From assembly GCF_901000735.1 (NCBI RefSeq), contig NC_081547.1:14650397-14714396 (forward strand): a stretch of 64,000 bases of DNA. Direction: 5' to 3'. This DNA comes from Corylus avellana (taxonomy: Eukaryota; Streptophyta; Magnoliopsida; Fagales; Betulaceae). The position numbers and the translations under genes are program-made. Of the stretch, positions 33,240 through 46,008 are shown in pieces. The notes under the pieces were generated by a model. The model saw nothing but the letters and a program-made list of their open reading frames with translations, was not told the DNA's origin and searched no databases. Every line of letters starts with the position of its first letter. Positions within the stretch are counted from its first letter, which is position 1.

Positions 33240-34260
33240 TATTGTAGATTTTTATAGGTCAAAATTTAATTTTACATTTCTCTTTCTCATGAAAAATATG
33301 AAATTAAATCTAAAGTCCCAAAAGAACGTCTACTCAACTACATCATATGCATGTAATTAAGCCAAATCTTTTTTTTTTTTTTTTCTTTCATGAAATTCAC
33401 ACTAAGTACAAATTTTAAACGCTCAAAATATCCGTAACTACATTAATTTTTGAAATTAAAATTCAGATTTGAGTTGAGTCGACTTCCTAACAAAGTTGGA
33501 TACCTTCACACATCAGGTTTAAGGTTTAAATATCCTTGAATTCAAATAATTGCTTGGGGCCACCTTCACGGGGAAGTCAAAATCTTACCTGATTCATACG
33601 TGTGAAGAGAAACTTTGTATGAACCCAAAACTTAGCTAATAAAAGTAGGTAAACGAAGTGACCTACCTTAAAAAGATTTCTCAACATAAAAATAAGTACA
33701 TAATTTAAAACCTACCGAAAAGAATGCATACATCGATGTTAGGCCAATTATAAGGTAAGCGTAGTACAGCGCTTGAAATAGTAATCGACTAAAATACAAG
33801 AGGAGTAATGATGAGCTTAATTGGGAATTAACCCTAAAATATCGTATTTTAATTATATATAAAAATAGGTTTGGACCCTCATATATATGCCACATTAATT
33901 ATAAAATTTAGGCTAAATATAACTTTCGTTTCTTGAAATATTATTTAAAGTTAAGTTTACTTGTCCTAATTTAATCACTTTAATTAGTAGTCTTCTAAGA
34001 CTGCAACATTAATTATTAGACAACAATAAAAAAATAAAATTAGGCTAGCTAGCACTAGTACTTGCTTTCCCCACTTGAGATTTATCCCCCCAGATGGGCC
34101 CAAATCATGGACATAACACCACTATTTAAATCAAAAGTACTTCTTTATTCAATTGACACGAAGCAATAACCCAAAAAACAATTATCTCATATCATGTACG
34201 TACGTACCCAGAACAAAAAAACAAAAAAGGGAAAGAAAATTATCCCAGAGAATAATTTAT
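32525..34260. other. Intergenic, no gene recognised
   Basis: AT-rich with several homopolymer runs (for example A29 near 33207-33235). No supported genes. Confidence 0.5.
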
Positions 34261-34287
34261 ATTAATCGAGGTAGCTGATGAGAATAT

Positions 34288-34646
34288 CTAGATAGCTTTA
34301 GCTTGTTGGCTCCTCATCTTGTACGTCATGAACTCCAGCGCCACCGGCGAGCAGACAGCCACCTGGCACCGGTCGGCGGCGGTTGTGTAATTGTAATTGG
34401 TGTTGTATATACATGTGTAATTAATATATATAGATAGAGGTTAATTAATTAATAGCGCCAGTAAAGAAAAGAAGAGGAGTAGGGGAGATAAGTAGAGAAA
34501 GCGAAAGAAGGCCTGCCTCTCATAATCCGGTGAATGGCGTAGCCCATCACTTCCGCCATCTCTCCGGCGTATCTCATCACCATTGGCCGCAAATAAAGCG
34601 CCCACAGCCCCACGACTGCCATCAATATCTCTGCTCCCAAGCTCAT
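34288..34646 (-). CDS. Possible small membrane protein gene, structure unresolved
   Basis: The minus-strand frame 34646-34449 encodes 65 residues beginning MSLGAEILMAVVGLWALYLR. It has one hydrophobic N-terminal segment (residues 5-18) and an amphipathic stretch (GEMAEVMGYAIHRIMRG). On the same strand, 34390-34288 encodes a protein-like tail containing SPVALEFMTYKMRSQQAKAI before a stop. Base composition rises to GC-rich in both pieces, unlike the flanks, which suggests two exons of one gene. I could not find a convincing donor and acceptor pair linking them. The family is not recognised. It may be a real short gene, a pseudogene or chance. Confidence 0.35.
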
Positions 34647-34919
34647 TATTTATGCTTCTTTATTTTCCTCTCTTCTCTTACATTTCATGCCGTATATATT
34701 CGTCTGATCTAGTACTCAAAAAACTCGATCTCTTGGTGGATTACATTTTGGTTGATTATTGGGTGATTGAGGTAGCTAGGGATGGTGGTTTCTTGATCGT
34801 AGGAGATGGGAAGGTTGATCCTGGGGAAGGTGGTGGTGTTATCTCCCTTCTTAAAGGTTGTCCACACCATTTCTTCAACTACCATTCCCACCTAACAGTC
34901 TTGTACGGAGGCTAGCATG

Positions 34920-35540
34920 CACAGTTACTCTAATTTGTTCACTTCCTACGATTAATATCTTGTTTTTTCATTTTCATTATTGGCTCGCTGTCTGATTTAT
35001 ATATATATATATATATATGTTCTCTCCGCAAACTATTACTACATTGTTAAAGTTTCATTGAAATTACCAATTGTGTCAATATATCACTTAAACAACTGCT
35101 AAAAAAAATTGTCTCTATCTATCGATCCCCTGATATGATGATAAAAATACCGTTCGTGAAATTATAAAAATTCTTAAAAAAATTTTATAAGAATAATTTT
35201 CTCAAAAATTTGTACATTTATGCATTTTTAACTGGCTTTGAAAGGATATATATTGACATTATTTTAATAATATAAGAAAAATATGGACACAATTAATAGT
35301 ATTTTGAGGGATATTAACAATATGGTCGTTTGAGGAGATATTTATAGGTTTCCTCTTGTTTTTTTTTTCTCTCTCATTACTTAAGGGAAAAAAGGAACAC
35401 CAAATTGTACTATCACTTAAAAAAGTATGTCGGAAATTTATGCAAAAGAAAGAAAGTGTCGCATAAATACTATTATGCGACACTATTACCAATCATTTCT
35501 CTGAGTGCTATTACCAAAAAAAAAAAAAAAAAAAAACAAG
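34920..35540. other. Intergenic, no gene recognised
   Basis: AT-rich; includes a TA run near 35000 and a poly(A) at 35516-35536. Nothing else supported. Confidence 0.5.
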
Positions 35541-35549
35541 GAAGAATTA

Positions 35550-36394
35550 GGAGAAACTTCAGAAAACTTTCCTGAATTTTCAGCCAATTTGAAAAACCCT
35601 TCATGAATTTTCAAAACTCTCATTTAGGCCCTCTGAACTTTGGTTTTTTTTCACTTTGAACCCTTTTAACATTAAACTACGTCGTTTTGGATGTTTTATA
35701 CCCATTTTACCATTCTCCAAAATTACGTCATTTTGTGTCATAAAATTACAACACCTACCCAGCCCAAAACGACGTCGTTTTAGGCATTAATTTTTATTTA
35801 AAAAAAAAGAAAAAGGTGGCAAATACCCTGGCTGTCTGAGGTGAAATGGGACCGCTGCAACCATGGGGGGGTGAATTAGGCAAACTAAAAAAACCAAAAA
35901 AAAAAAAAAAAAAAGCGAGTAGGACCACCCTCAAGGGTGGTTTGGCCACCCATCTGCATTGATGCACCCCATCCTTTTTTTTTTTTTTTGGCCAAAAGTA
36001 TCGGACCACCCCAGCCATGGGTGGTTGACCACCCAGTCCGCCGGTGGTAGACCAAATAAATTAGTCCGGCCCGCCCATTTTGTCGGAAATTTCCTTTTTT
36101 ATTATTTTTTAATTTTTTAATTTTGCTTTTTTTTAAAAAAAAAAATAAAAAAAAATAATGCCTAAAACGACGTCGTTTTGGGCTTGGTAGGTGTTACAAT
36201 TTTAGGACACAAAACGTCGTAGTTTTAGGGAAGTGCAAAATGGGTATAAAATGTCAAATTGTTTGACTTTAACTTTAAAAGGGTCTAAAGTGAGAGAAAA
36301 CCAAAATTCAGGGGGCCTAAATGAGAGTTTTGGAAATTCAGGAAAATTTTTCAAAACGGCTGGAAGTTCAGGGGGGAGTTTCTGAAGTTTTCCC
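35550..36394. mobile_element. 845-bp MULE-type MITE, TSD GAAGAATTA
   Basis: Long inverted arms: GGAGAAACTTCAGAAAACTT at the left and GAGTTTCTGAAGTTTTCCC at the right, with TCATTTAGGCCCTCTGAACT mirrored by the stretch near 36310. A perfect 9-bp duplication lies at 35541-35549 and 36395-36403. Palindromic AAAACGACGTCGTTTT occurs at 35766-35781 and 36164-36179. The interior (35800-36080) is a separate, less symmetric segment with no coding frame. Confidence 0.9.
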
Positions 36395-36403
36395 GAAGAA
36401 TTA

Positions 36404-36920
36404 TTTATATTATCCATAAATGATGAAGGGGCAAAGTTTGTACATGTGGCTTTGCCTAACTCTTTTAGGTTGGGTTTAACGTTCCTAATCGTTTGGCTTG
36501 TCATTTCAAAAACTTACTGAAAAAGATGGATGGTGAAAGCCACTGAAAGGCCTCAACTCTTAACTCGTGGGTCCATTAATTTTTAACTAGTTTTGATGGT
36601 CCAAATTAATTCCGGAATAATAATAGGATCGGAATCAGAAATTTTAGTGCGAAAGAAGATAACTTTTTACAAAGATTTTAGAAGAGAGAAAATTAATTTT
36701 TTAGAATTTACCTCATAATCACTGAAATCTGTCTCGCATAATAATTCAGAAACCAAAATCGTCTTCGAGACCAAATCAGAAATATCTAATTGTGAAAGAA
36801 AAATCAAGAAAGAGAGACAAAAGAACTAAATAATTAATATGTCCGCTAGTTTTGGGAAACGTTAATAAAACAAATGTTTTTTGGGGTATCATAGAAATTC
36901 TGATTTTTGATTATCAGCTT
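36404..36920. other. Intergenic, no gene recognised
   Basis: AT-rich sequence between two MITEs; no coding evidence. Confidence 0.5.
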
Positions 36921-37103
36921 CAGGGACGGATTTAAGGGGGACCGATAGTGGCCTTGGTCCCCCTCCCAAATTACAAGGAAAAAAAAAAAATTAAGGCAAA
37001 AAAAAGAAGAAAAATTTAGGTATTTTTTGTCAATTAATCCCTTCCCAAATTTTTTTTGGCCCTAGCTTGGTCCCCCCCAAACTCAAAGCTGGCTCCGTCC
37101 CTG
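36921..37103. mobile_element. Short MITE at the 3' end of the glucosidase pseudogene
   Basis: 183 bp with ends CAGGGACGGATTTAAGG and AAGCTGGCTCCGTCCCTG and internal symmetry (CCTTGGTCCCCCTCCC against GCTTGGTCCCCCCC). It resembles hAT-type CAGGGGCGGA elements. It interrupts the C-terminal coding sequence of the pseudogene. The target duplication is unclear. Confidence 0.7.
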
Positions 37104-38286
<1,183 letters not shown>

Positions 38287-38309
38287 CTGCTTGTAAGAGA
38301 AAACACCAG

Positions 38310-39632
38310 TTGTCTACTAAATAGAATAGTTTAAATTTTATTTCTTTGCTCTACCCCTCTCAATCACGTAAAATGATGTAGTTTCTGCTGTATTTATTCC
38401 TTTTAGGTGGACTAACATAGTCATTTGCTTTGTTTTGGGCTTATAATGGGATGGGCCAATTTTGTGGACATATGAGGAAGCCATTTACTCTCACCCTATA
38501 TATAGGTAAAGTTTGCCTATTATGCTTCACTAGGTCATTATGTGAAAATTAGAGTTGAGAGTAATAATCCCCCGCCACACACAAAACACGGTTTTCTTTT
38601 ACATGTTTGGGTATCTACATGAGATTCATGAAAGACATTGTTAGATTTATTTATACATGCTATGGAGAAAGAATAGATTTATTATTGATTTATTTTAACA
38701 ATAGGTATTAGAGCCTCTGTTTATTTTCTTCATGGTTGTAATAAATCTCTTTTTAGACTGATTTTTTTTTATTTGAAAAATATTGTGAATAAATGAGATT
38801 TGATTTCGAGTGGAGGCAGTAGTGGATCTGAATTTCTTGCTGCCACCACTGCTATGGGTAATCTAAGCGTACCGTCCCCATCTCGCATTGTCGCCGTGCA
38901 ATGCCATTAGCAGTGTTTTCTGGTTTGTGATTCTATTTTTCTTTCGTTGTTATGTGGCTTTTAACGCGTAAAAGACGGTTGTCAATTTGTTTAGCGTGTT
39001 ATTGCAGCCTATTTTAAAATAATATGTATATCATATTTTTGAAAATTGCATGGTTTAGACACCTCAATTTTTCTTAGTAGTGTCTCAGATGATATAGGAT
39101 TTGGGGTCTATTTTTTTTAATGTTCTACACGGTTTTTTGCTTCTACACTATGAGTCTCATTTTTAATCCTTTTTTTGGGGGGTTAATTTGCTTTGTGTAT
39201 TGAATTAAAAAGGATTTTTCTTTTTCGTTAACGAAGCAAAGGTGAAGACATATATTTTGTCCTTCATATATGTTTGCTTCATATATACGAAGCATAAGGA
39301 CTTAAATTTTTATTAAAAAATAAAAAAATGGTTAAAGCCGGATATGTGATAGAGCTATATATGTGTGAACTTCAAAAGTGTGTGCATATGTGATGGAGTG
39401 ATGAGACTTTTGCATTGACATTAATTTACATATTTATCAAACAAAGCGGTTAAAGATTAAATCTGTGTGAACTTATCATAGATTCATATCATTTTATGTC
39501 TAACTATGAGTTGTTTATATTTTTTTATAAACTTGGATTTATTGGATACGAGGATTTGGGCGGAAAAGAGATTGGTCTCAATTGCGGTATTTATTTTGCG
39601 ATTGATAAGTTTTTTGTGCAATATTTATTTTA
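38310..39632. other. Intergenic, no gene recognised
   Basis: The missing N-terminal exons of the GH1 pseudogene were looked for here and not seen. AT-rich filler. Confidence 0.55.
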
Positions 39633-39649
39633 ACAATGTGTTTTATTTT

Positions 39650-39760
39650 ATTTTATTTTATTTTTTGACATATCCGCACAAGAGGGGGGAGGGAGATTCG
39701 AACTAGTGACCTCCACTTCATTAAGTGTAGTCCTAGCCGATTGAGCTACCTTTTGGAGAC
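39650..39760 (-). mobile_element. tRNA-derived SINE, TSD ACAATGTGTTTTATTTT
   Basis: Minus-strand head GTAGCTCAATCGGCTAGGAC (A box region) and CACTAGTTCGAATCTCC (B box), ending in a (TAAAA)n tail (plus-strand TTTTA units). A 17-bp duplication lies at 39633-39649 and 39761-39777. Same family as 26839-26959, but younger looking. Confidence 0.9.
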
Positions 39761-40142
39761 ACAATGTGTTTTATTTTTGTGAATATATATACTATTTTGT
39801 TTTATGTATACATATGATTTTAAGTATGCATATTGTTTTTTATCCCTAAAATGAGGGCTTTGACAACTCCATTGATATTTATTTCAATCATATGTGATGT
39901 TTATTTTGATTGAAATATTTTTTGTGGAGCATAAATTGTTAATATGTTAAACAGTATATTTATGTTCAACATAAAGATGTAAGCTTTATGATTCACAAAT
40001 TGATAATTTCCTGCCTGCGTGTTAAATGTGGAACATAGAATCCAAAATTTTTTATTTCCTTTGTCATAGACAACAAGTGTTTTTGACCCAAGAGATTTTA
40101 AGTATTATTTCTTTGAGATATGTCATTTTATGGGAGTAGTAC

Positions 40143-40229
40143 ACTACAAAAAACAGGGTATTTTTTGACTTAGCAAACAGTAACACACTTTTTGCCACGT
40201 CAATAAAAACTTTATTGACGTGGTGCATG
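40143..40229 (+). mobile_element. CACTA-type transposon end, truncated by LTR2
   Basis: CACTACAAAAAACAGGGTAT is a typical plant CACTA terminal repeat. It is followed by TGCCACGTCAATAAAAACTT and TATTGACGTGG, subterminal motifs like those at 60940-61170. It stops at the first base of LTR2. Confidence 0.65.
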
Positions 40230-42041
40230 TGTAGTGCCCCAGAATTTTCAAAGCTATTTAAATAGATTATTTCGATAATGATGATTATTTTAATATCCAT
40301 TGTAGCTAAGGATTTTAATTATTGGGAAATTTATGAGAGTGGTAATTAGAGAATGGTAATTGGTGAAATAATAGGATAGTAAATGGTAGGTATAAGGATG
40401 GTAGAATAAAAAGGTAGAATAGTATAGGTAGAATAGTATAGGGTTGGTAGAATAGTATAGGGTTGGTGAAATAGTATAGGGTTGGTGAAATAGTATAGGG
40501 TTGGTGGAATAGTATAGGGTTGGTGAAATAGTATAGGGTTGGTGGAATAGTATAGGGTTGGTGAAATAGTATTTGATTTTCTCCTATAAATAGAGCTCTT
40601 CTCCTTCACAATTTTCACCACTCATCTCCTCTCCCATCTCTTGCATATATTCTTCCTTCTTCCGCTTTTTACTCGGTCTTTCTTCTTTCTAAGAGTGTTT
40701 ACTCAGAACAGAGAGAGAAAGGGCGAGACCAAGCGCTACAAGAAAGAAAGAACACAAGAGATAGCGGACTTTAGAAAGTAGTTTCAAAAGATATACTAGT
40801 GGTGTTAGTCATATTGGAGCAACTGGATTCCTTCATACCACTTTTAGCTTCAGTCTAGAGGTAAGTAAATTCACTACCCCTTCTAAAGTTACTTCATGTC
40901 ATGCTATTTATTCATTCTTTAGTAAATTGTAAATGATTATTTTATTTACGTATTATGAAGTTATGTTGCATGCATGAAGGATTTCTAAATGAATTATCTA
41001 GAAAGTTTCTATTTCTTTAAACGCTTTCTAAGTACAACAAGTTTATATTTGAAAAGGTTTCCATTTTGAGAAAAGAAAGTTGAGAAATGATGATGATTAT
41101 AAGAAAGAAAAATGATGATAAACCCTCCTACATGTTGCCCTAAGATGCATCAAAAGAAGTACAAAGAAAAGTACAAGAGATGAGATAAATGTTTATGAAA
41201 TGAGGGCACATGTATGGAGGAGAGTATTTTTGGCCCCAAGATAAGAAAAGATGAGAGTTCGGTACCGATACTCGGATGGAGGCGAAACCACTGAAGGAGG
41301 CTATGCCAGAAGGTGGTATTCCATCAACAGACCGTTGAGTGCACCAAGAAAAGAGTTAATTGACGGTCGGGCATGGCTGAGGCCACAGTTCAGTGCCATG
41401 GTCACAAGGACCCGCAACCCTCGTGCACAGGGGTAATAGTGTACATGGGCCCTATTATGAGAAAATGATACTATATTTTCAACGATGATATGCTATGATG
41501 ATTTACAAAGATTATTTATAATGATGCATTATGATGATGATTTATAAAGATGATTTACAACGATGATCTATTACTAGATGTAATAGTATGTATATGTTAC
41601 GGGAGATGCAACCGTACATACATATATTATTATGGCTAGAATTATATTTATTTGCGAAAACGATTTTCAAAACTGAGAACAAGGAGTAAAACTATTTATG
41701 GTTGTGGATTTTACTTGCTGGGCCTCCTTTGGGCTCATTCAGTTTTATTTCTTGTTTTCAGGTAGAAAGGATGCTGGAATAGGAGGCCGGAATGGGGTGG
41801 GAATAATTATTAATTTTCAAAGTCTTTTCATATAAGTTATTGTAATGATATGATATTCCGCAACTAAAGTTTAATGTTTTCTAATTTCGCTTGTAATAAA
41901 ATCTCTTGAATAATGTTTTATACATTTTTCGTATCCTTTAAAATCAAGTACTCTGATAGACCTTATAGATCTTTGCAAGAACTTTTGTTGTAAAAGAAGA
42001 AAAGTGGCAAACTCAGCCTTAACGGGCTGGGGATGTTACAA
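40230..42041 (+). mobile_element. LTR2 of the chromovirus-like LARD family
   Basis: 1812 bp, TGTAGTGCCCCAG to GGGGATGTTACA. Its left flank (GCATG) matches neither the ATCTC after LTR3 nor anything near it. In place of the LTR1/LTR3 minisatellite it has a ~20-bp array (GGTAGAATAGTATAGGGTT units, 40405-40570). TATA box at 40584-40593; primer-binding site follows at 42046. Confidence 0.9.
40405..40570 (+). repeat. Minisatellite in LTR2 (~20-bp units)
   Basis: About eight units of GTATAGGGTTGGTGAAATA/GGAATA type. The reading frame on the opposite strand with repeating Tyr-Pro-Thr-Leu is a by-product. Confidence 0.9.
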
Positions 42042-42045
42042 TTTT

Positions 42046-42085
42046 GGTATCAGAGCAAAGGTTATAAGGTTCTGGCAGACTTTTC

Positions 42086-42117
<32 letters not shown>

Positions 42118-45100
42118 GGGGGGTTAATGAGAAGCCACATTCCGGCCAAGTAGAGTGTGCATTGTTGTGTGGTCTCTAATAAATGATGCATGAGCATTTT
42201 TCTAATGGTTAATTTTTTTTTGTTAAAAAAAAAAAAAAAAAAAAAAATCATCTTAGTGTGATTAATTTGGAGGATTTTATTATTGTGATCAAGTTAATGA
42301 CGGAGATGAATTTTTATTTTATAGATAGGTTGTGATCTATAGTATCTGCCTATTTGGATTTGCGGCAGTTTTCTAGAGTATCGATTGATAAGGGTATATT
42401 TTAAGGTGTCTCGAGGATTTAGAAAAGATTATTGATCATGATTTAAAAATCGTATGATGATTTTTTAGATTTAGGTTGCGTGATGATTTGTGTAATTAAC
42501 TTGGTGACAAAATGGTTTTATGGATTTAGGTTGTGAGACAAATTGTGTAAGTGACTTGGTAATGAATAGTCTTATGGATATCGGTGGTGAAATGATTCTT
42601 GAACTGAATTAATGATATAAGAGTTTATATGAGTTTTTGGTAATGGCTAAGGTTTGGTCGATGACAATAATGATACTATGATTGATGTTATAATATATGG
42701 ATTGATGAATAAGAATTACGTAGTGGCATGAAGTGAATGCCTAAGTATTGCAGGGATAAATGCAAATGAGGTATACCCTAGAATCTATAAGATATTTTGA
42801 GATATAAAGTTGTGGTTTAAGGATTTTGATATTTTCAAATGATTGTGATGACTTTAAGGTACAATTCACGAAATCTTTGAGGTGATTCTTAGAATTTGAG
42901 GTGCTAGGTTTTCTGTAATTGAGGTAAATTATATTGAAGTGATGCTTAAAGTTTTGAGGATGAATTAATGCTCCTAGGTTGTGGATAATATTTAAATTTT
43001 GAGGCATTAGTGGATATGAAATTATGAGAAATTTTAGTTACATGCCAAAGCTTTTGATATAATTTTCTTTTACTAAGTAAAGATAATGGATTATTATTCT
43101 TGAGGTATATTGAAGCATAAAGGTAAGAGTTGAAAGACAATATGATACAGTGATATAATATAGTGACATGATCTAAATTTCTCTTATAAGATATATGTTC
43201 AATGATATTAAAGTATTTTAGAGGTTGATAACATGTGATGGTGCATACTTAGATGTTTTATTGAGTGATTAACTTGTTAAACAGATTGTTTGTTTAAAGG
43301 AAGTTATTACAATGACAGAATGATTTCATAATGAATATTGAATGAGCACTGAATGATTACGAAAAGAAATGTTTGGAGAACAAGCTCCTTATAATATTAC
43401 ATACCAGTGTCCATCAAAAAAAAAAAAAAAAAGAAAAAGAAGAGAATTTGTTGCATAAAGAGACACGTGGTAATGATGAGCAGATGATTCCTCAGAGCTG
43501 CTCCAGGAAATTATTTCTGCATAGAGAAAACCTAGTATGAGCAGAATCGTATATATATTTATATAATTGAATTATCAAAGAGAATATTTATTTCTAATGA
43601 GGTACCTGACTAGAGCGTGTGCGGAGAGACTTGCAACACCCCTGAACATCGACCCGGAGTTTTTCGTGCTGTCGCTGGAGACGTTCGGTATTCTTCTCCA
43701 TTTCTAGCATCTTTGGTCCCAAGTATTCTGCGTAAGATAACACCATCTTTTTCAGCTGAGTATTCTCCTGCTTCAAATCCACGTGTTTTCGTTTGTAGTA
43801 TTTGAGCATTCGCTGTAAGACCCCGATTTGGTTTCTTGAGACTTTCAGCTCAACATTTCTGGCACTCAAACGTTGTGCCATGTCAGAAACTGAAGCAGCA
43901 CCTTGGATACTGAATGCCAATGAATTATTAATAGCATCAGTATCCGACCTATCCGCTAAGAATGTTTGATCCCGTGGAATTACAAAACATTTGGCCACTG
44001 CTACAGCAGTAGAATCATGGAGCATGACAGAATCGTGAATAGTGATGGGACGATTGTCAAAGACAAAAGTTGGCTGCCATACGTTAGGATATGCAGCAGG
44101 TTCATTAGGGTGTGAAATAGGTACGACGGGATGAATAGCAGACACTTCAGGGGGAACAACAGGCACCTCCGGTTGCACGTCAGGCATAACAATGGGTTGT
44201 GCTGCAGGAGCAACATTCAAATCGAGGTTGTTAACGGATGATGATGATACTCCCATATTTAGGAGAGTAAGGAAAATAGTTGAGAATACGAAGAAATTGG
44301 GAGAGATGAAGTACTGAGAAGAGACTAAGCGTTAGGAACTGAAGAAATTTTGTGAAGTTTCTGGAAGCAGCAGACGAGTGGCTTTAAAGGAATTTTTCAC
44401 TTCAGGTGAAATAAACAGTAAACAACAAAGCGTTAGGCGACCTCGGGCCGCGATGAAAATTTTGTCAAAAGATCCCGTGGAAGTAGGATCTTGTCTCCTG
44501 TCATAAATTCGACTGAGCTCATTTTTTTCAAACCCACTGTTCAATCAACGACTTCGAATACCATGCGTGGGCAACTGAATGAATTGTCATGCCAACGCGC
44601 ACCACGCGCTCGTTCATTATCCAGAAACCCTTCATATAAATTCACACCTCTTTCTCCATTGCAACACATGCCTTCTGATCATACCCCTTCACCTGAGATC
44701 TTCTGCTAATAGCCTTCCATACAATGAAAGCTCGACTGTTCTCCTAGTTGAGCGTATCCTCAAGAGAAAAATGCAGCATCACAACATGATTCACAAACCC
44801 AACACCTTATACTCTCAGTGGTAAACCATTGAAGCAAGATTATCGTTGATCATGTCCTGATGAAGCAAGATTATCCTTGATCATGCTTCTCAGGCTAAAT
44901 ATCTCTCTTTCCTTCTCAGTCTTCGTAAATGACAGAAGAGAGAGAGCATCCGATGTGGGTATTTTGAAAGTCTCACCTACATGCCATGTCCTGAAATGCT
45001 TTTCAAATCTTCATTTCTAGAAAGCAACAGGACTATCTTTCTCTCTTTTCTCTTCTTGACCTTGCAAGACCCAAGGGAGAGAAATTATAACATGAGTGTT

Positions 45101-46008
45101 TTGGGACATCCAGCTTGGAAACTTACCCAGATCCTACTTTGCTTGCTTATCAATTTCATCTCTAGAACGCAGCAAAGCACAGCATGTATTAGTCAAGAAT
45201 GGATGAGAATCTTACATTTGATGTAATCGTGTATTTCGTTTGAGTTGAAATCATAATTACGAGTTTATTTTGCTGAGTTATGATTTATCAAGTAAAAATG
45301 TAGTACAGGGAGATTTTTGCTGATATTGTAGTATCGACACAAGATTTGGGAGTAGAAAATAGAAACGGTTGTGTATTTAGAATGAATCGAATTATGATGT
45401 CACTTCTGAGGTATATTCATGCAATGACGTTTTTGGGAGATATAAACTGTAGAATGTTGGTGCTATGTACTTTTACGGATTTATGATGGTGAAAGTTAAT
45501 AATTATTAGAGCATCATATTAAAATTTCGTATGCATGATTTGGAATACAGAGATACTAAAGAAAATATAGGTAGGGATGATTTTTACACCTTTTTGATAA
45601 GATTGATTAAATTAGATCGAGAGAATTATTCCAGGCTTGCAAGGAGGATTATGATGTTTGGAGGTATGGACTATTGATCACATGATTTATTAATTTGATG
45701 TTTAAACCTTGACTGTAGACTGTTGATGAATAACTCGATTGTTGTTATTGAGGTTGGAAAAAAAAAATGAAAAAGATTTTGAGGTAAGATTTTAGTGTTA
45801 ACTGATGAATAATTGCAGGAATCGAGACTTTAGACTGTGAATAAGATTTACGCCTAGAAGGAGATGGAATTTCAATATGATAAAAGAGAGTAGGCTTTGA
45901 TGAAGGATTGAAAGGAATATTTTAAATCTAAATCCCTCAACTTGAAGATTGAATGATAATATTATAGGTTTTAATTTCGAGGACGAAATTCTAATAAGGA
46001 GGGAAGAT
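42046..46008 (+). mobile_element. Internal region of complete LARD copy (LTR2 to LTR3)
   Basis: About 3.96 kb between primer-binding site TGGTATCAGAGC (42046-42057) and polypurine tract AAGGAGGGAAGAT (45996-46008). No sense-strand gag or pol motif is present. The tail TTTCGAGGACGAAATTCTAA just before the polypurine tract is the kind of sequence found at the end of chromovirus polyproteins, hinting that the element descends from one. The only substantial frame is the antisense ORF at 43594-44256. Confidence 0.85.
43594..44256 (-). CDS. Antisense coiled-coil protein ORF in LARD, copy 2
   Basis: A 220-codon frame equal in length to 22681-23343. By eye about 26 nucleotide differences separate the two, of which about 8 are silent and 18 change residues. 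None introduces a stop or frameshift. Most changes lie in the first 100 residues; the coiled-coil half (about 125-220) has only three conservative ones (L to M, M to V, V to M). Function and family are unknown. Length retention could reflect youth of the copies as much as selection. Confidence 0.6.
   Translation of the reverse strand: MGVSSSSVNNLDLNVAPAAQPIVMPDVQPEVPVVPPEVSAIHPVVPISHPNEPAAYPNVWQPTFVFDNRPITIHDSVMLHDSTAVAVAKCFVIPRDQTFLADRSDTDAINNSLAFSIQGAASVSDMAQRLSARNVELKVSRNQIGVLQRMLKYYKRKHVDLKQENTQLKKMVLSYAEYLGPKMLEMEKNTERLQRQHEKLRVDVQGCCKSLRTRSSQVPH

Noticed and set aside
40346..40621. 91-codon frame with repeating Tyr-Pro-Thr-Leu
   Set aside because: Translation of the LTR2 minisatellite.
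41251..41436. 61-codon frame in LTR2 (MRVRYRYSDGGETTEG...)
   Set aside because: Lies in a conserved LTR block; the same position in LTR1 and LTR3 has a stop in that frame (AAATAG), so the conservation is of DNA and not of protein.
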